A stretch of 64,000 nt of DNA, taken from the NCBI RefSeq assembly GCF_041624475.1, contig NZ_JBFJUX010000002.1, forward strand, positions 310,001 to 374,000. Direction: 5' to 3'. Position 1 is the stretch's first letter, and the number at the start of each line of letters is the position of its first letter. This document shows positions 8,690-16,511 of the stretch, in pieces. The stretch is from Litorivivens sp041624475 (GTDB taxonomy: Bacteria > Pseudomonadota > Gammaproteobacteria > Pseudomonadales > Spongiibacteraceae). A model generated the notes under the pieces. It worked only from the letters and a program-made list of their open reading frames with translations. It was not told the DNA's origin and did not search any database. Made by a program: the position numbers and the translations under genes.

Positions 8690-10453
8690 ATGGCTCTAGT
8701 TATCAACACTAACGTGGCCTCTCTGAACGCTCAGCGTAACGTAGACCGTTCGCAGGGTGACCTCAATACGGCACTGCAACGCCTGTCGACCGGTCTTCGC
8801 ATCAACAGTGCAAAAGACGACGCGGCCGGACTGGCGATTGCCACCCGATTCACCACCCAGATTAACGGTCTGAACCAGGCCGTGCGAAATGCCAACGACG
8901 GTATCTCACTGGCTCAGACCGGTGAAGCGGCCCTCGACGAAATCACCAACAACCTGCAGCGTATTCGTGAGCTGGCAGTGCAGTCGGCTAACGCCACCAA
9001 CTCTGCATCAGACCGTGAAGCGCTGGATCTGGAAGTGCAGCAACGCCTGGCGGAGATTGACCGTATCGCGGGTCAGACTTCTTTTAACGGCCGCAAAATC
9101 CTCGATGGCTCCTTCGGCAGCGCGAATTTTCAGGTGGGCGCCAACGTCGGCGAGACCATCAGTCTCAACCTGCAAACCAGCATGCGCCTGGATTCGGTGG
9201 GTGCTACGGCTTCGGCTACCTCGGTCGATCTGGGCACCCTGATTACCGAAGGGACGGCTGCTGTAGCAGGATCCTATACTACCGGCCAGTTGAGTTCGCT
9301 TGATTTTTCTACGGCCTTCGCGGGTGGCTCTGCGGCTACCACTGGCGGCATTTCAGTTACTGATTATCAGGCTGGTGCTGCGGTAACATTCGACGTTGAC
9401 GGTATTGCCATCAACCTGAACGCAGATTACACCAACCTTGCCGGTGTCACAGGCGCAATCCAGACTCAGCTGAATGCTACCAATAACGGTGAGTACACCG
9501 TCTCGGATGACGGCACAAACATCACCATCACCAAAACAGCAACAGCGACCAACCCGACTGATGCGGTAGTTATCGATAACGGTACGGGTACAACCGCTGC
9601 TGAGTTTACCGGAGCTACTGGCACGGCCGGAACCCAAACCAGCAACCTGGTGTTTGATGTGGATGGCACCACTGTCACTGTAAATAGCGACTTTACAGGC
9701 GACCTTGCTGGTCTGGTCGCAAATATCCAAGGTCAACTTACCGGGTATACGGTTGCGGCTGATGGCGCGGCTGGATTCAGTATCACCAGTGATACCGCTG
9801 GCACGGGAACGCCCGCAGTCGTCGATAACTTCCAGACTACCTCTATCACTGGCGCCAGCGGTGGTACAGCTGTCACCGCGGCTGATGCGGTGGCTGCAAC
9901 GACCCTGGATGTCAGTGGCGACTTTAGCATCGCCATCGGAGATGCTACCGCGGTAGCCGTCGCCGATGCCAGCTACTCTACGGCACAGAGTTTTGTTGAC
10001 GCGATCAATCAAGCCCTGGCCGGTAATGGCACGGCAGAGTTGAACGACGATGGCACGCTAACCATTAACGCTTCTGAAGCGATTGCTTTTAGCGGTGGCC
10101 TGGAATCGACGCTGACGCTGACAGATGCCGCGGTATCGGGAAACCTGTCTTCGGTTAACGTGACGACCGTAGCGAGCTCCAACGATATGCTGCGTCGAAC
10201 TGACTCTGCTCTGACTTCAGTCAGTGACCTGCGCAGCAACTTCGGTGCGATTCAGAACCGTTTTGAGTCCACTATCACCAACCTGCAAACCATCTCCGAG
10301 AACCTGTCTGCCTCGCGCAGCCGGATTCAGGACGCAGACTTTGCGGCCGAGACAGCAAAGCTGACCCGCGCCCAGATTCTGCAACAGGCGGGTATCTCCA
10401 TCCTGGCGCAGGCAAATGCGGCACCGCAAAGTGTTCTGGCCCTGCTGCAGTAA
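8690..10453 (+). CDS. fliC: Flagellin FliC with enlarged repeat-containing outer domain
   Basis: A 587-residue filament protein and the only flagellin gene in the window. The conserved D0/D1 N-terminus (NTNVASLNAQRNV, LQRLSTGLRINSAKDDAAGL) and C-terminus (SRIQDADFAAETAKLTRAQI, QANAAPQSVLALLQ) flank a long outer region at about residues 175-480. That region holds at least two related blocks beginning FDVDGIAINLNADYTNLAG and FDVDGTTVTVNSDFTGDLAG, which look like flagellin hook-IN (Flagellin_IN) repeats. The insert is rich in Thr, Ala, Gly and Asp and poor in Lys, so it is probably surface-exposed. RBS AAGGAG with the GGAGTAC leader (8679-8685) precedes ATG 8690. FliS is the expected chaperone. 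Confidence 0.96.
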   Translation: MALVINTNVASLNAQRNVDRSQGDLNTALQRLSTGLRINSAKDDAAGLAIATRFTTQINGLNQAVRNANDGISLAQTGEAALDEITNNLQRIRELAVQSANATNSASDREALDLEVQQRLAEIDRIAGQTSFNGRKILDGSFGSANFQVGANVGETISLNLQTSMRLDSVGATASATSVDLGTLITEGTAAVAGSYTTGQLSSLDFSTAFAGGSAATTGGISVTDYQAGAAVTFDVDGIAINLNADYTNLAGVTGAIQTQLNATNNGEYTVSDDGTNITITKTATATNPTDAVVIDNGTGTTAAEFTGATGTAGTQTSNLVFDVDGTTVTVNSDFTGDLAGLVANIQGQLTGYTVAADGAAGFSITSDTAGTGTPAVVDNFQTTSITGASGGTAVTAADAVAATTLDVSGDFSIAIGDATAVAVADASYSTAQSFVDAINQALAGNGTAELNDDGTLTINASEAIAFSGGLESTLTLTDAAVSGNLSSVNVTTVASSNDMLRRTDSALTSVSDLRSNFGAIQNRFESTITNLQTISENLSASRSRIQDADFAAETAKLTRAQILQQAGISILAQANAAPQSVLALLQ

Positions 10454-10468
10454 GCGGGTGACATCGAC

Positions 10469-10533
10469 CCGCCGGGAACACCCGGCGGAGTCAAGCGAGA
10501 GGGGGGATAGCCGCAGTGGCTATGCCCCGTTTT
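10469..10533 (+). terminator. Double hairpin between fliC and flaG
   Basis: The first stem is CCGCCGGG (10469-10476) / CCCGGCGG (10481-10488) with loop AACA and no T-run. The second is GGGG-ATAGCC (about 10502-10512) / GGCTAT-GCCCC (10518-10528), followed by a short T-run at 10530-10533. They probably attenuate the strong flagellin transcript while letting some read into flaG. Confidence 0.6.
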
Positions 10534-10579
10534 GCGTTTCCGCTTTCGGATCCAGTAGCCACGTGGTAAGCGAGGTGAA

Positions 10580-10987
10580 ATGATGGATATCAACGTAAAC
10601 AAAAGCTTGGGCCTGGGGATTGCTGAATCGGCAAAACCCAACCCGCCCAACCCTAATACCGGCAAACCTTTGCCGCTGCAGCCGGCTGGCTCGGTGCAGG
10701 CGGCCAGCGCCGAGCAGGCACAAGTCAGAACTGAACCGGCAAAACCGGCACCGCCGCCACCCGAACCGGCGCTAAGTGAAGAAACCGTAGCCCGGCTTAA
10801 TGATGCATTAAAGGATCGCGCCAGAGAACTGGAGTTTTCGGTAGATGACGACAGTGGCCGCACCATCGTCCGCGTTATTCACAAGGAGAGTGGCGAGGTT
10901 ATCAGGCAGTTACCGCCGGAAGTGGTACTGCGCTTTGCCGAGGCCTTTACCCAGGGTACCGCCAGTCTGCTGGAAGAGTTTGCGTGA
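10580..10987 (+). CDS. flaG: FlaG family protein
   Basis: A 135-residue FlaG-family protein. The N-terminal half is a disordered Pro/Ala-rich segment. The C-terminal half (from about residue 70) carries the conserved core LEFSVDDDSGRTIVRVIHKE and GEVIRQLPPEVVLRFAEAF. FlaG lies between fliC and fliD in many polar-flagellum systems and affects filament length. No separate promoter was found, so expression is probably by read-through from fliC. Confidence 0.9.
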   Translation: MMDINVNKSLGLGIAESAKPNPPNPNTGKPLPLQPAGSVQAASAEQAQVRTEPAKPAPPPPEPALSEETVARLNDALKDRARELEFSVDDDSGRTIVRVIHKESGEVIRQLPPEVVLRFAEAFTQGTASLLEEFA

Positions 10988-10988
10988 T

Positions 10989-11004
10989 TGGCTCAAGACT
11001 TGCA
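10989..11004 (+). promoter_or_regulatory. Sigma-54 promoter of fliD
   Basis: TGGC (10989-10992), N7, then TTGCA (11000-11004), giving exact GG-N10-GC spacing. It overlaps the end of flaG and lies 55 bp before fliD. The -24 element reads TGGCTC instead of TGGCAC, one mismatch. The expected activators are the FleQ-like or FleR-like proteins encoded downstream. Confidence 0.75.
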
Positions 11005-11058
11005 TCGCTTAGTGCGATAAACAACGGCAATTTACTGCACGTGGAGCAGGGCTGAGCT

Positions 11059-12462
11059 ATGGCACAAATTATATCCGGCGGCATTGGATCTGGAATAGAC
11101 GTTTCCGGGCTGGTATCGCAGTTGGTTCAGGCTGAAAGGGCTCCGGTGGAAAATCGCCTCAACTCAAAAGAATTCAAAGCCCAATCCAAGCTCTCTGCCT
11201 ATGGAACCTTGAAATCGTCATTAAGCAAATTCCAAGCCGCGCTCGATGCGCTCAAAGAAAGCAGCCTTTATGAAGGGCGCAAAATCAGTACCAGTAACAA
11301 AGACCTCTTTACCGTCAGTGCAGACGCCTCTGCGTCGGTCGGCAGCTATACCATCCAGAGCGAAAATCTGGCCAGCCGTCACAAACTGGCCTCCGCCGCC
11401 TTCGCCAGCGATGATACCTCGGTAGGAACCGGCACTCTGACGTTTACGGTTAATGGTGAAAGCTTCGCTGTCGATATCGAAAGTGGCGGTGACTCGCTGT
11501 CCGCGATCCGGGATGCGGTGAACGAGGCCAGCGACAATGTTGGCGTAAGTGCCGCGATTATTCGCGATGAAAACGGTAGTCGTCTGGTCCTTACCGCCGA
11601 CGACACCGGCGCCGACAATGTTATATCCATCAGCGCTGCAACGACGGGGACAGATACCGGTGATTTAAGCCAGCTCACCTATGACCCCAACGCACTTCCG
11701 GAAAACAACCCACTGACCGAGCAGCAGGCTGCGTTGGACGCAACCCTGATTATTGATGGCTTTACCGCCAAAAGTTCAACCAATACCTTCAACGATGTTG
11801 TTGATGGCATCACCATTACGCTGAAAGACAGCGAGCCGGGGCAGCAGGAATCCCTCGATGTCAGCCTCGATAAAGCCGCCGTAAAAAAAGCCGTAGACCA
11901 GTTTGTCGAAGCCTACAATGCGCTGCGCACCAACCTGAATACGCTCAAAGCCTACGACCCGGAGAGCGGCGTTGCCGGCAAACTGCAGGGAGATGCCACC
12001 ACCAATCGCCTGTCCAGCCAGTTGCGACAAGCCATCAGCAATACCGTGACCGACGCTGGCTCAGACCTCGATACGCTGGCCGAGATAGGTATAACTACTA
12101 ACTTTGAAAACGGGACATTGGAGATCGATAGCGATATGCTCGGCGAGCTCGTTGATGACCGTTTTGATGATTTTGTTTCACTGTTCGCCGGCGACAATGG
12201 TATGGCTTCGCGCCTCGATGCGCTGGCCGATCAGTACACAAAGTTCGAGGGCACACTCGATACGCTGTCGAACGGACTGAAGTCACAGATCGATGGCATT
12301 ACCGACCAGCGAGAAAGCCTTGTGCGTCGTCTGGCGACCATTGAAGCGCGTTACCTGCAGCAGTTTAATGCGCTGGATACTCTCATTGGGGAATTGAACC
12401 AGACCAGCAGCTTTCTCACGTCGCAGCTTGCCAATCTGCCGGGCTTTACCTTTGAGAAGTAG
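11059..12462 (+). CDS. fliD: FliD, filament cap protein (HAP2)
   Basis: A 467-residue filament cap. The N-terminus has the FliD signature GIGSGIDVSGLVSQLVQAER. A Flagellin_IN-like block (FTVNGESFAVDIESGGDSLS) lies near residue 130. The C-terminal coiled-coil domain has LDTLSNGLKSQIDGI and RYLQQFNALDTLIGELNQTS. It caps the filament and folds incoming flagellin. The RBS is GGAG at 11043-11046 before ATG 11059. It has its own sigma-54 promoter and is followed by a separate sigma-28 promoter for fliS. Confidence 0.95.
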   Translation: MAQIISGGIGSGIDVSGLVSQLVQAERAPVENRLNSKEFKAQSKLSAYGTLKSSLSKFQAALDALKESSLYEGRKISTSNKDLFTVSADASASVGSYTIQSENLASRHKLASAAFASDDTSVGTGTLTFTVNGESFAVDIESGGDSLSAIRDAVNEASDNVGVSAAIIRDENGSRLVLTADDTGADNVISISAATTGTDTGDLSQLTYDPNALPENNPLTEQQAALDATLIIDGFTAKSSTNTFNDVVDGITITLKDSEPGQQESLDVSLDKAAVKKAVDQFVEAYNALRTNLNTLKAYDPESGVAGKLQGDATTNRLSSQLRQAISNTVTDAGSDLDTLAEIGITTNFENGTLEIDSDMLGELVDDRFDDFVSLFAGDNGMASRLDALADQYTKFEGTLDTLSNGLKSQIDGITDQRESLVRRLATIEARYLQQFNALDTLIGELNQTSSFLTSQLANLPGFTFEK

Positions 12463-12485
12463 ATAGGTAGTTACCGTAAAACGGC

Positions 12486-12512
12486 TAAAGATTGTAGCGC
12501 GAAAGCCGATAG
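12486..12512 (+). promoter_or_regulatory. Sigma-28 (FliA) promoter of fliS-fliT
   Basis: TAAAGATT (12486-12493), exactly 11 nt, then GCCGATAG (12505-12512): near-perfect agreement with the FliA consensus. It lies 38 bp before fliS. Confidence 0.88.
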
Positions 12513-12550
12513 CCTAAGTAGTAGAGGCTGAAGCAAGCGAGGAAACATTC

Positions 12551-12970
12551 ATGAGTTATTCCAATGGCCAGGCCCTGAACGCCTATAACGCCGTTAGCAC
12601 TCGAACCCGCATAGAGTCGGCCAGCCCACACAGGCTTATCAGTCTGCTGCTCGACGGCGCATTGGAAAAGATCGCCGTGGCCAAGGGGCATATTCAGCGA
12701 GACGATATTGCTGCCAAGGCACAGGCCATCGGGCGGGCTATCTCTATTATTGATGGTCTGCGTCTCAGTCTGGATCACTCGGTCAAAAATGACATTACCG
12801 ACAACCTGGATGAGCTATACAGCTACATGGAGCGGCGCTTGATGTTCGCCAACCTCAAGTCAGACGTTAGCATCCTGGACGAAGTCAGCGACCTGTTGCG
12901 AGAGTTGCATGAAGCCTGGGCCGCCATTGGCGATCAGGAATCCAAACGGTCGGTTGCCGCCGTAGAGTAG
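12551..12970 (+). CDS. fliS: FliS, flagellin export chaperone
   Basis: A 139-residue helical chaperone with the FliS core YNAVSTRTRIESASPHRLIS, LLLDGALEKIAVAKGHI and ELYSYMERRLMFANLKSD. It binds the flagellin C-terminus and stops it polymerising in the cytosol. RBS GCGAGGA precedes ATG 12551. It is co-transcribed with the fliT-like gene 7 bp downstream. Confidence 0.95.
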   Translation: MSYSNGQALNAYNAVSTRTRIESASPHRLISLLLDGALEKIAVAKGHIQRDDIAAKAQAIGRAISIIDGLRLSLDHSVKNDITDNLDELYSYMERRLMFANLKSDVSILDEVSDLLRELHEAWAAIGDQESKRSVAAVE

Positions 12971-12977
12971 GGCCTAG

Positions 12978-13337
12978 ATGAATAACGAAAAGGTCGTATC
13001 AATTCAAAGCAAAGCGCTCGCCGAGTGCCGGGACAAACTGGAGAAAATACTCGGCCTCAGCGAGGCAATTCTCGAGGCGGCGCAAGAGGGCGACTGGGAG
13101 CTGGCCTTGGCGCGGCAGCGTTTTCGCAGCGCCCAACTGACCGACTTCTATTCCCAGGGTGATGATTTGCCACAGGAAGTGGCTGAAATGATCGCGCGCG
13201 GCATCCGCAAGATACTAGCGATAGACTCCAAAGTCACCGACCTCGCCTGCAAAGGCAAAGCCTCCCTTCAGGAAGAGGCGGCAATCAAGCAGCGAAAAGG
13301 GCTGGCCGCCAAAACCTACCTTAGCCAAAACCCGTAA
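12978..13337 (+). CDS. FliT-like small flagellar chaperone
   Basis: A 119-residue predicted all-helical, charged protein with LEKILGLSEAILEAAQEGDW and a long helix downstream. It fits FliT-type proteins in size and position (directly after fliS). FliT binds FliD and export components in enterobacteria. Sequence identity in this family is low, so the assignment rests on position, length and helical pattern. It lies 7 bp from fliS and is the last gene of that unit. Confidence 0.65.
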   Translation: MNNEKVVSIQSKALAECRDKLEKILGLSEAILEAAQEGDWELALARQRFRSAQLTDFYSQGDDLPQEVAEMIARGIRKILAIDSKVTDLACKGKASLQEEAAIKQRKGLAAKTYLSQNP

Positions 13338-13341
13338 AGTT

Positions 13342-13466
13342 CATTACCTGACAAGGTAATGAGGGTTTATGCGTATATTTATCCTGTTTAACACCGCTTA
13401 CCCTAGTCGTTAGTCTTAGAGGTATGGCTGCTTCATCAGTCTATCCTCAAAGCGCAAAAGCGCTTT
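13342..13466 (+). promoter_or_regulatory. Inverted repeats before the fleQ-like gene
   Basis: Two perfect inverted repeats lie in the 222 bp gap. CATTACC (13342-13348) / GGTAATG (13355-13361) sits just after fliT-like and may be a weak terminator. AAAGCGC-AAAA-GCGCTTT (13449-13466) lies about 95 bp before the regulator start and could be an operator. I did not find a convincing sigma-54, sigma-28 or sigma-70 promoter here. Confidence 0.35.
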
Positions 13467-13559
13467 CAGATTTAGCATAGTGCGATGGTGATTACGGGAA
13501 GTCGTAGGGAAACGATTTAATCGCTATTTGGGGATCGTCGAGTAGATGCAGCGAGAATA

Positions 13560-14621
13560 ATGATGGCTGACGCCAAACATAACGTAACCTACATCAACAA
13601 AGATTGCGGTCCTCTCGGGCACTCCAAGGCTCAGCGCTCGATGCGCCAGTTAATCGATCAGGTAGCTGCCTTCGATACACTGGTTCTGATTCAGGGCGAA
13701 TCCGGTAGTGGCAAGGAAGTTGTTGCAAAGGCGATTCACAATGCCTCAGCCCGAAAAGACAGCCCCTTTGTTCCGGTGAATTGTGGTGCAATTCCCGCTG
13801 ACCTTCTGGAATCGGAACTTTTTGGCCATGAAAAAGGCGCGTTTACCGGTGCCATCACCGCGCGTAAAGGCCGTTTCGAGATGGCAGAGGGCGGCACGCT
13901 GTTTCTCGACGAAATCGGCGACATGAGCTTCAATATGCAGGTAAAACTGCTACGGGTGTTGCAGGAGCGCTGTTTCGAGCGAGTGGGGAGCAATCAGACC
14001 ATACAGTGCAACGTCCGTATTCTGGCGGCGACGCATCGTGATCTGGGCGCCATGATTGAGGATGGCACCTTTCGCCATGATCTCTACTATCGACTGAATG
14101 TCTTCCCCATTGCGGTGCCGCCGCTTCGCGAACACCTGGATGATCTGCCGGAACTGGTTGCCCACTTTCTGGAGCGCTTCAAAAACAGGGGTATGAATAT
14201 TCCGCGTTTTACCAAAACGGCGCTGGATGCCCTGCAGGGCTATAGCTGGCCCGGTAATGTGCGCGAGCTTGAAAATATTCTGGAGCGGCTGGCGATAACC
14301 CACGGCGGCCGCTTGGTCAGTGCCCGGGATTTACCGTGCCCCATTGGCTCACCGCTGGCCAGTGCCGAAACAGCAGAAGAAATCAGTTTTCTGCTCGGTG
14401 ACGCCAACGATAAACCCGATGATGACGTGTCGGCTAATGACCCGGTTCTCGATTTGCCAGAAGAGGGTTTTGATCTCAAGGCGCATATGCAGGCATTGGA
14501 AAAGCAGTTTATTCTTCAGGCGCTGGAGCGCGCCAACGGCACGGTCACCCAGGCAGCGAAACTGCTGGGGCTGCAGCGCACAACACTGGCCGAGAAAATG
14601 AAAAAGCTGCAGATGGCCTGA
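13560..14621 (+). CDS. FleQ/FlrA-like sigma-54 activator lacking the N-terminal receiver-like domain
   Basis: A 353-residue enhancer-binding protein. The AAA+ domain starts almost at once: Walker A GESGSGKE (residues 46-53), GAFTGA (93-98), Walker B TLFLDEIGDM with D117. The Fis-type HTH ends the protein (AAKLLGLQRTTLAEKMKK). The HTH and AAA+ domain resemble Pseudomonas FleQ closely. FleQ is about 490 residues with an N-terminal domain of about 135; here that domain is absent and an in-frame stop closes the frame upstream. By recalled alignment, three of the four recalled FleQ c-di-GMP residues differ (R185 to K57, N186 to A58, E330 to H202, with R334 kept as R206), and the LFRS motif is gone. 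Likely role: top activator of the sigma-54 flagellar promoters. Transcription ends at a terminator before fleR. Confidence 0.85.
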   Translation: MMADAKHNVTYINKDCGPLGHSKAQRSMRQLIDQVAAFDTLVLIQGESGSGKEVVAKAIHNASARKDSPFVPVNCGAIPADLLESELFGHEKGAFTGAITARKGRFEMAEGGTLFLDEIGDMSFNMQVKLLRVLQERCFERVGSNQTIQCNVRILAATHRDLGAMIEDGTFRHDLYYRLNVFPIAVPPLREHLDDLPELVAHFLERFKNRGMNIPRFTKTALDALQGYSWPGNVRELENILERLAITHGGRLVSARDLPCPIGSPLASAETAEEISFLLGDANDKPDDDVSANDPVLDLPEEGFDLKAHMQALEKQFILQALERANGTVTQAAKLLGLQRTTLAEKMKKLQMA

Positions 14622-14645
14622 AGCGATACGCAGCCGTAGTACAAG

Positions 14646-14668
14646 CCGCCCATGAGGCGGTTTTTTTT
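14646..14668 (+). terminator. Rho-independent terminator after the fleQ-like gene
   Basis: Stem CCGCC (14646-14650) / GGCGG (14656-14660), loop CATGA, then eight Ts (14661-14668). It separates the top regulator from the fleR transcription unit. Confidence 0.85.
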
Positions 14669-14749
14669 CGCCAAAAATCCGGCGACAAAATTTTGTCATG
14701 ACACTGCGTGGAAATCTGTATCACGTTGATATAAAAGGAATTATTTGAA

Positions 14750-14765
14750 TGGCACACCGTTTGCA
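14750..14765 (+). promoter_or_regulatory. Sigma-54 promoter of the fleR-fliEFGHIJ unit
   Basis: TGGCAC (14750-14755), N5, then TTGCA (14761-14765), an exact -24/-12 element with GG-N10-GC. Transcription should begin about 12 nt downstream (near 14776). It overlaps the most upstream possible ATG of fleR (14749), so that ATG cannot be used from this promoter. Confidence 0.82.
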
Positions 14766-14787
14766 GTGGCTAAGGCAACTGCAATCA

Positions 14788-16143
14788 ATGAGTCACGGTG
14801 CCATGAGCCTGAAACCCAAAAACGCCCGCTTGCTGATAATCGACTCGACACCTGCTGCGGCGCTGTCGATGAAGCGTTCGCTGCTCCACGCCGGCTACCA
14901 GGTCGATTGTTGTCATAGCGAGCAGGACGCCGTCTCCGCCCTCCAGGCAGCGCAATATAGTCTGATTCTATGCGAGCAGGCTTTCTTCGAAGCTAACGCC
15001 GTATTAGCAGCCATGCGCTCCCATTCTACCCAGGTGCCGGTGCTAGTTACCGCCAGCACACAAACCGTAAACGCCGTCGTTGAGGCGGTGAAAAACGGCG
15101 CGGCAGATTTTCTGTCAAAGCCCGTTGATCCGGCGATGTTACTCAAAGTCGTCGCAGAATATGTTCCCGAGGAAGCCACCAATAACCTGATCGCTGCCGA
15201 TGCAGCCACCCTTAAAATCTGCGAACTGGCTGCCCGAGTGGCTTCAACGGATGCCACTGTGCTGATCAGCGGCCCCAGTGGCGTTGGCAAGGAAGTTTTT
15301 GCACGCTATATCCATCAGCAGTCCTCCCGCGCTGAACAGCCCTTTATTGCTCTTAACTGCGCGGCCATTCCGGAGAACATGCTGGAAGCGATGCTGTTCG
15401 GCTACGAGAAGGGCGCCTACACCGGAGCAGTCAATAACCACATTGGTAAATTTGAGCAGGCCCAGGGCGGCACCCTGCTACTGGATGAAATCAGTGAGAT
15501 GGATCTGTCGCTACAGGCCAAGTTACTCCGTGTGCTGCAGGAGAAAGAACTCGAGCGCCTCGGTGGTAAACGTACAATCCGTCTCAATGTGCGCGTCTTG
15601 GCGACCACCAACCGCAACCTGCGCCAGGCGGTAGCCCGCAGTGAGTTCCGCGAGGATCTGTTCTATCGCTTAAATGTCTTTCCCTTGGCGATACCGCCAT
15701 TGCGAGAGCGCAGCGCTGACATTATTCCTCTGGCCCGCCACTTTGTGGCTCAGAGCCGCGATGCCGAACAAGGCGCCAACAGTCGCCTGTCGTCGGCTGC
15801 TGAACAGAAGCTGTGTGGTTATCACTGGCCCGGCAATGTGCGTGAGCTGGACAACGTGATACAGCGTGCCCTTATCCTGCAGTCCCGCCTTACTATCGAA
15901 GCGGAAGATATTCAGTTTGAAAGCCTCGGGCTTCAGGATAGCGCTAATGAAATCAGCAGTATCACGCTCGCTGATGATAACGGCGGACTCAACGCCTGGA
16001 TGCGCAATCAGGAACATCAACAGATTCAAAACGCGATTCAACAGGGCGGCAGCAAAAAGGAAGCCGCCGCCATTCTCGGCATCAGCCCGCGGACCCTGCG
16101 ATATAAGTTGCAGCGCCTGCGCGAAGCACAGTTTGCGAGTTAA
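14788..16143 (+). CDS. fleR: FleR/FlrC-like sigma-54 activator with a degenerate receiver domain
   Basis: Domains are an N-terminal receiver-like fold, an AAA+ domain (Walker A GPSGVGKE, loop motif GAYTGA, Walker B LLLDEISEM) and a C-terminal Fis HTH (KKEAAAILGISPRTLRYKLQ). Location before fliE matches FleR. The receiver is altered: the acidic pair is Asp-Ser (IIDSTP), and the phosphoacceptor position is Glu (SLILCEQ, codon GAG at 14974-14976). The Thr (VLVTAS) and Lys (FLSKP) are kept. No fleS kinase gene lies between fleQ-like and fleR, where Pseudomonas has it. I place the start at ATG 14788 (or 14803) because ATG 14749 overlaps the sigma-54 promoter. Expected targets are later sigma-54 flagellar promoters. 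Confidence 0.87.
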   Translation: MSHGAMSLKPKNARLLIIDSTPAAALSMKRSLLHAGYQVDCCHSEQDAVSALQAAQYSLILCEQAFFEANAVLAAMRSHSTQVPVLVTASTQTVNAVVEAVKNGAADFLSKPVDPAMLLKVVAEYVPEEATNNLIAADAATLKICELAARVASTDATVLISGPSGVGKEVFARYIHQQSSRAEQPFIALNCAAIPENMLEAMLFGYEKGAYTGAVNNHIGKFEQAQGGTLLLDEISEMDLSLQAKLLRVLQEKELERLGGKRTIRLNVRVLATTNRNLRQAVARSEFREDLFYRLNVFPLAIPPLRERSADIIPLARHFVAQSRDAEQGANSRLSSAAEQKLCGYHWPGNVRELDNVIQRALILQSRLTIEAEDIQFESLGLQDSANEISSITLADDNGGLNAWMRNQEHQQIQNAIQQGGSKKEAAAILGISPRTLRYKLQRLREAQFAS

Positions 16144-16155
16144 GGGGAGTACACC

Positions 16156-16494
16156 ATGTCTGACAATATGCGCGTAGACAGTATCCTCAGCCAGATCCGG
16201 GCGATCCGCAACGAGGTCAAACCTACCGCTCCGGAGGGAGTCACCCCGCTTCGCGAGGTAGAGCCAGCACAGGACAGTTTTGCCAAATTACTGACGGAAT
16301 CTGTTAGCGCCGTCAGCGAGACCCAGAAAAGTGCAGCGGGGCTTGCCGAAGCCTTTGAGCGGGGCGACCCCAATGTCAGCCTTGCCGAAGTCATGGTCGC
16401 TTCCCAGAAATCCAGCGTGGCTTTTACCGCCATGGTGGAAGTCCGTAACAAAATGATTGATGCGTATCAGGAAGTGATGCGCATGTCGGTGTAA
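16156..16494 (+). CDS. fliE: FliE, MS-ring/rod junction protein
   Basis: A 112-residue export-gate/rod adaptor linking FliF to the rod. The C-terminal signature is NVSLAEVMVASQKSSVAFTAM followed by VEVRNKMIDAYQEVMRM. GGAGTAC (16146-16152) precedes ATG 16156. The gene is only 12 bp after fleR, so it is probably transcribed with it. Confidence 0.95.
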   Translation: MSDNMRVDSILSQIRAIRNEVKPTAPEGVTPLREVEPAQDSFAKLLTESVSAVSETQKSAAGLAEAFERGDPNVSLAEVMVASQKSSVAFTAMVEVRNKMIDAYQEVMRMSV

Positions 16495-16511
16495 CAGGGG
16501 AGTACGCCTGA

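Noticed and set aside
9353..10012. A 219-codon - strand frame inside fliC
   Set aside because: It is an antisense shadow of the repeat region of flagellin.
13338..13559. A frameshifted N-terminal domain of the fleQ-like gene
   Set aside because: Only 222 bp are available, with in-frame stops and no receiver-like motifs; the domain is absent rather than broken off.
16120..16142. A possible sigma-54 site directly before fliE
   Set aside because: The -24 element would need GG but has GA; it is within fleR and the gap to fliE is only 12 bp.
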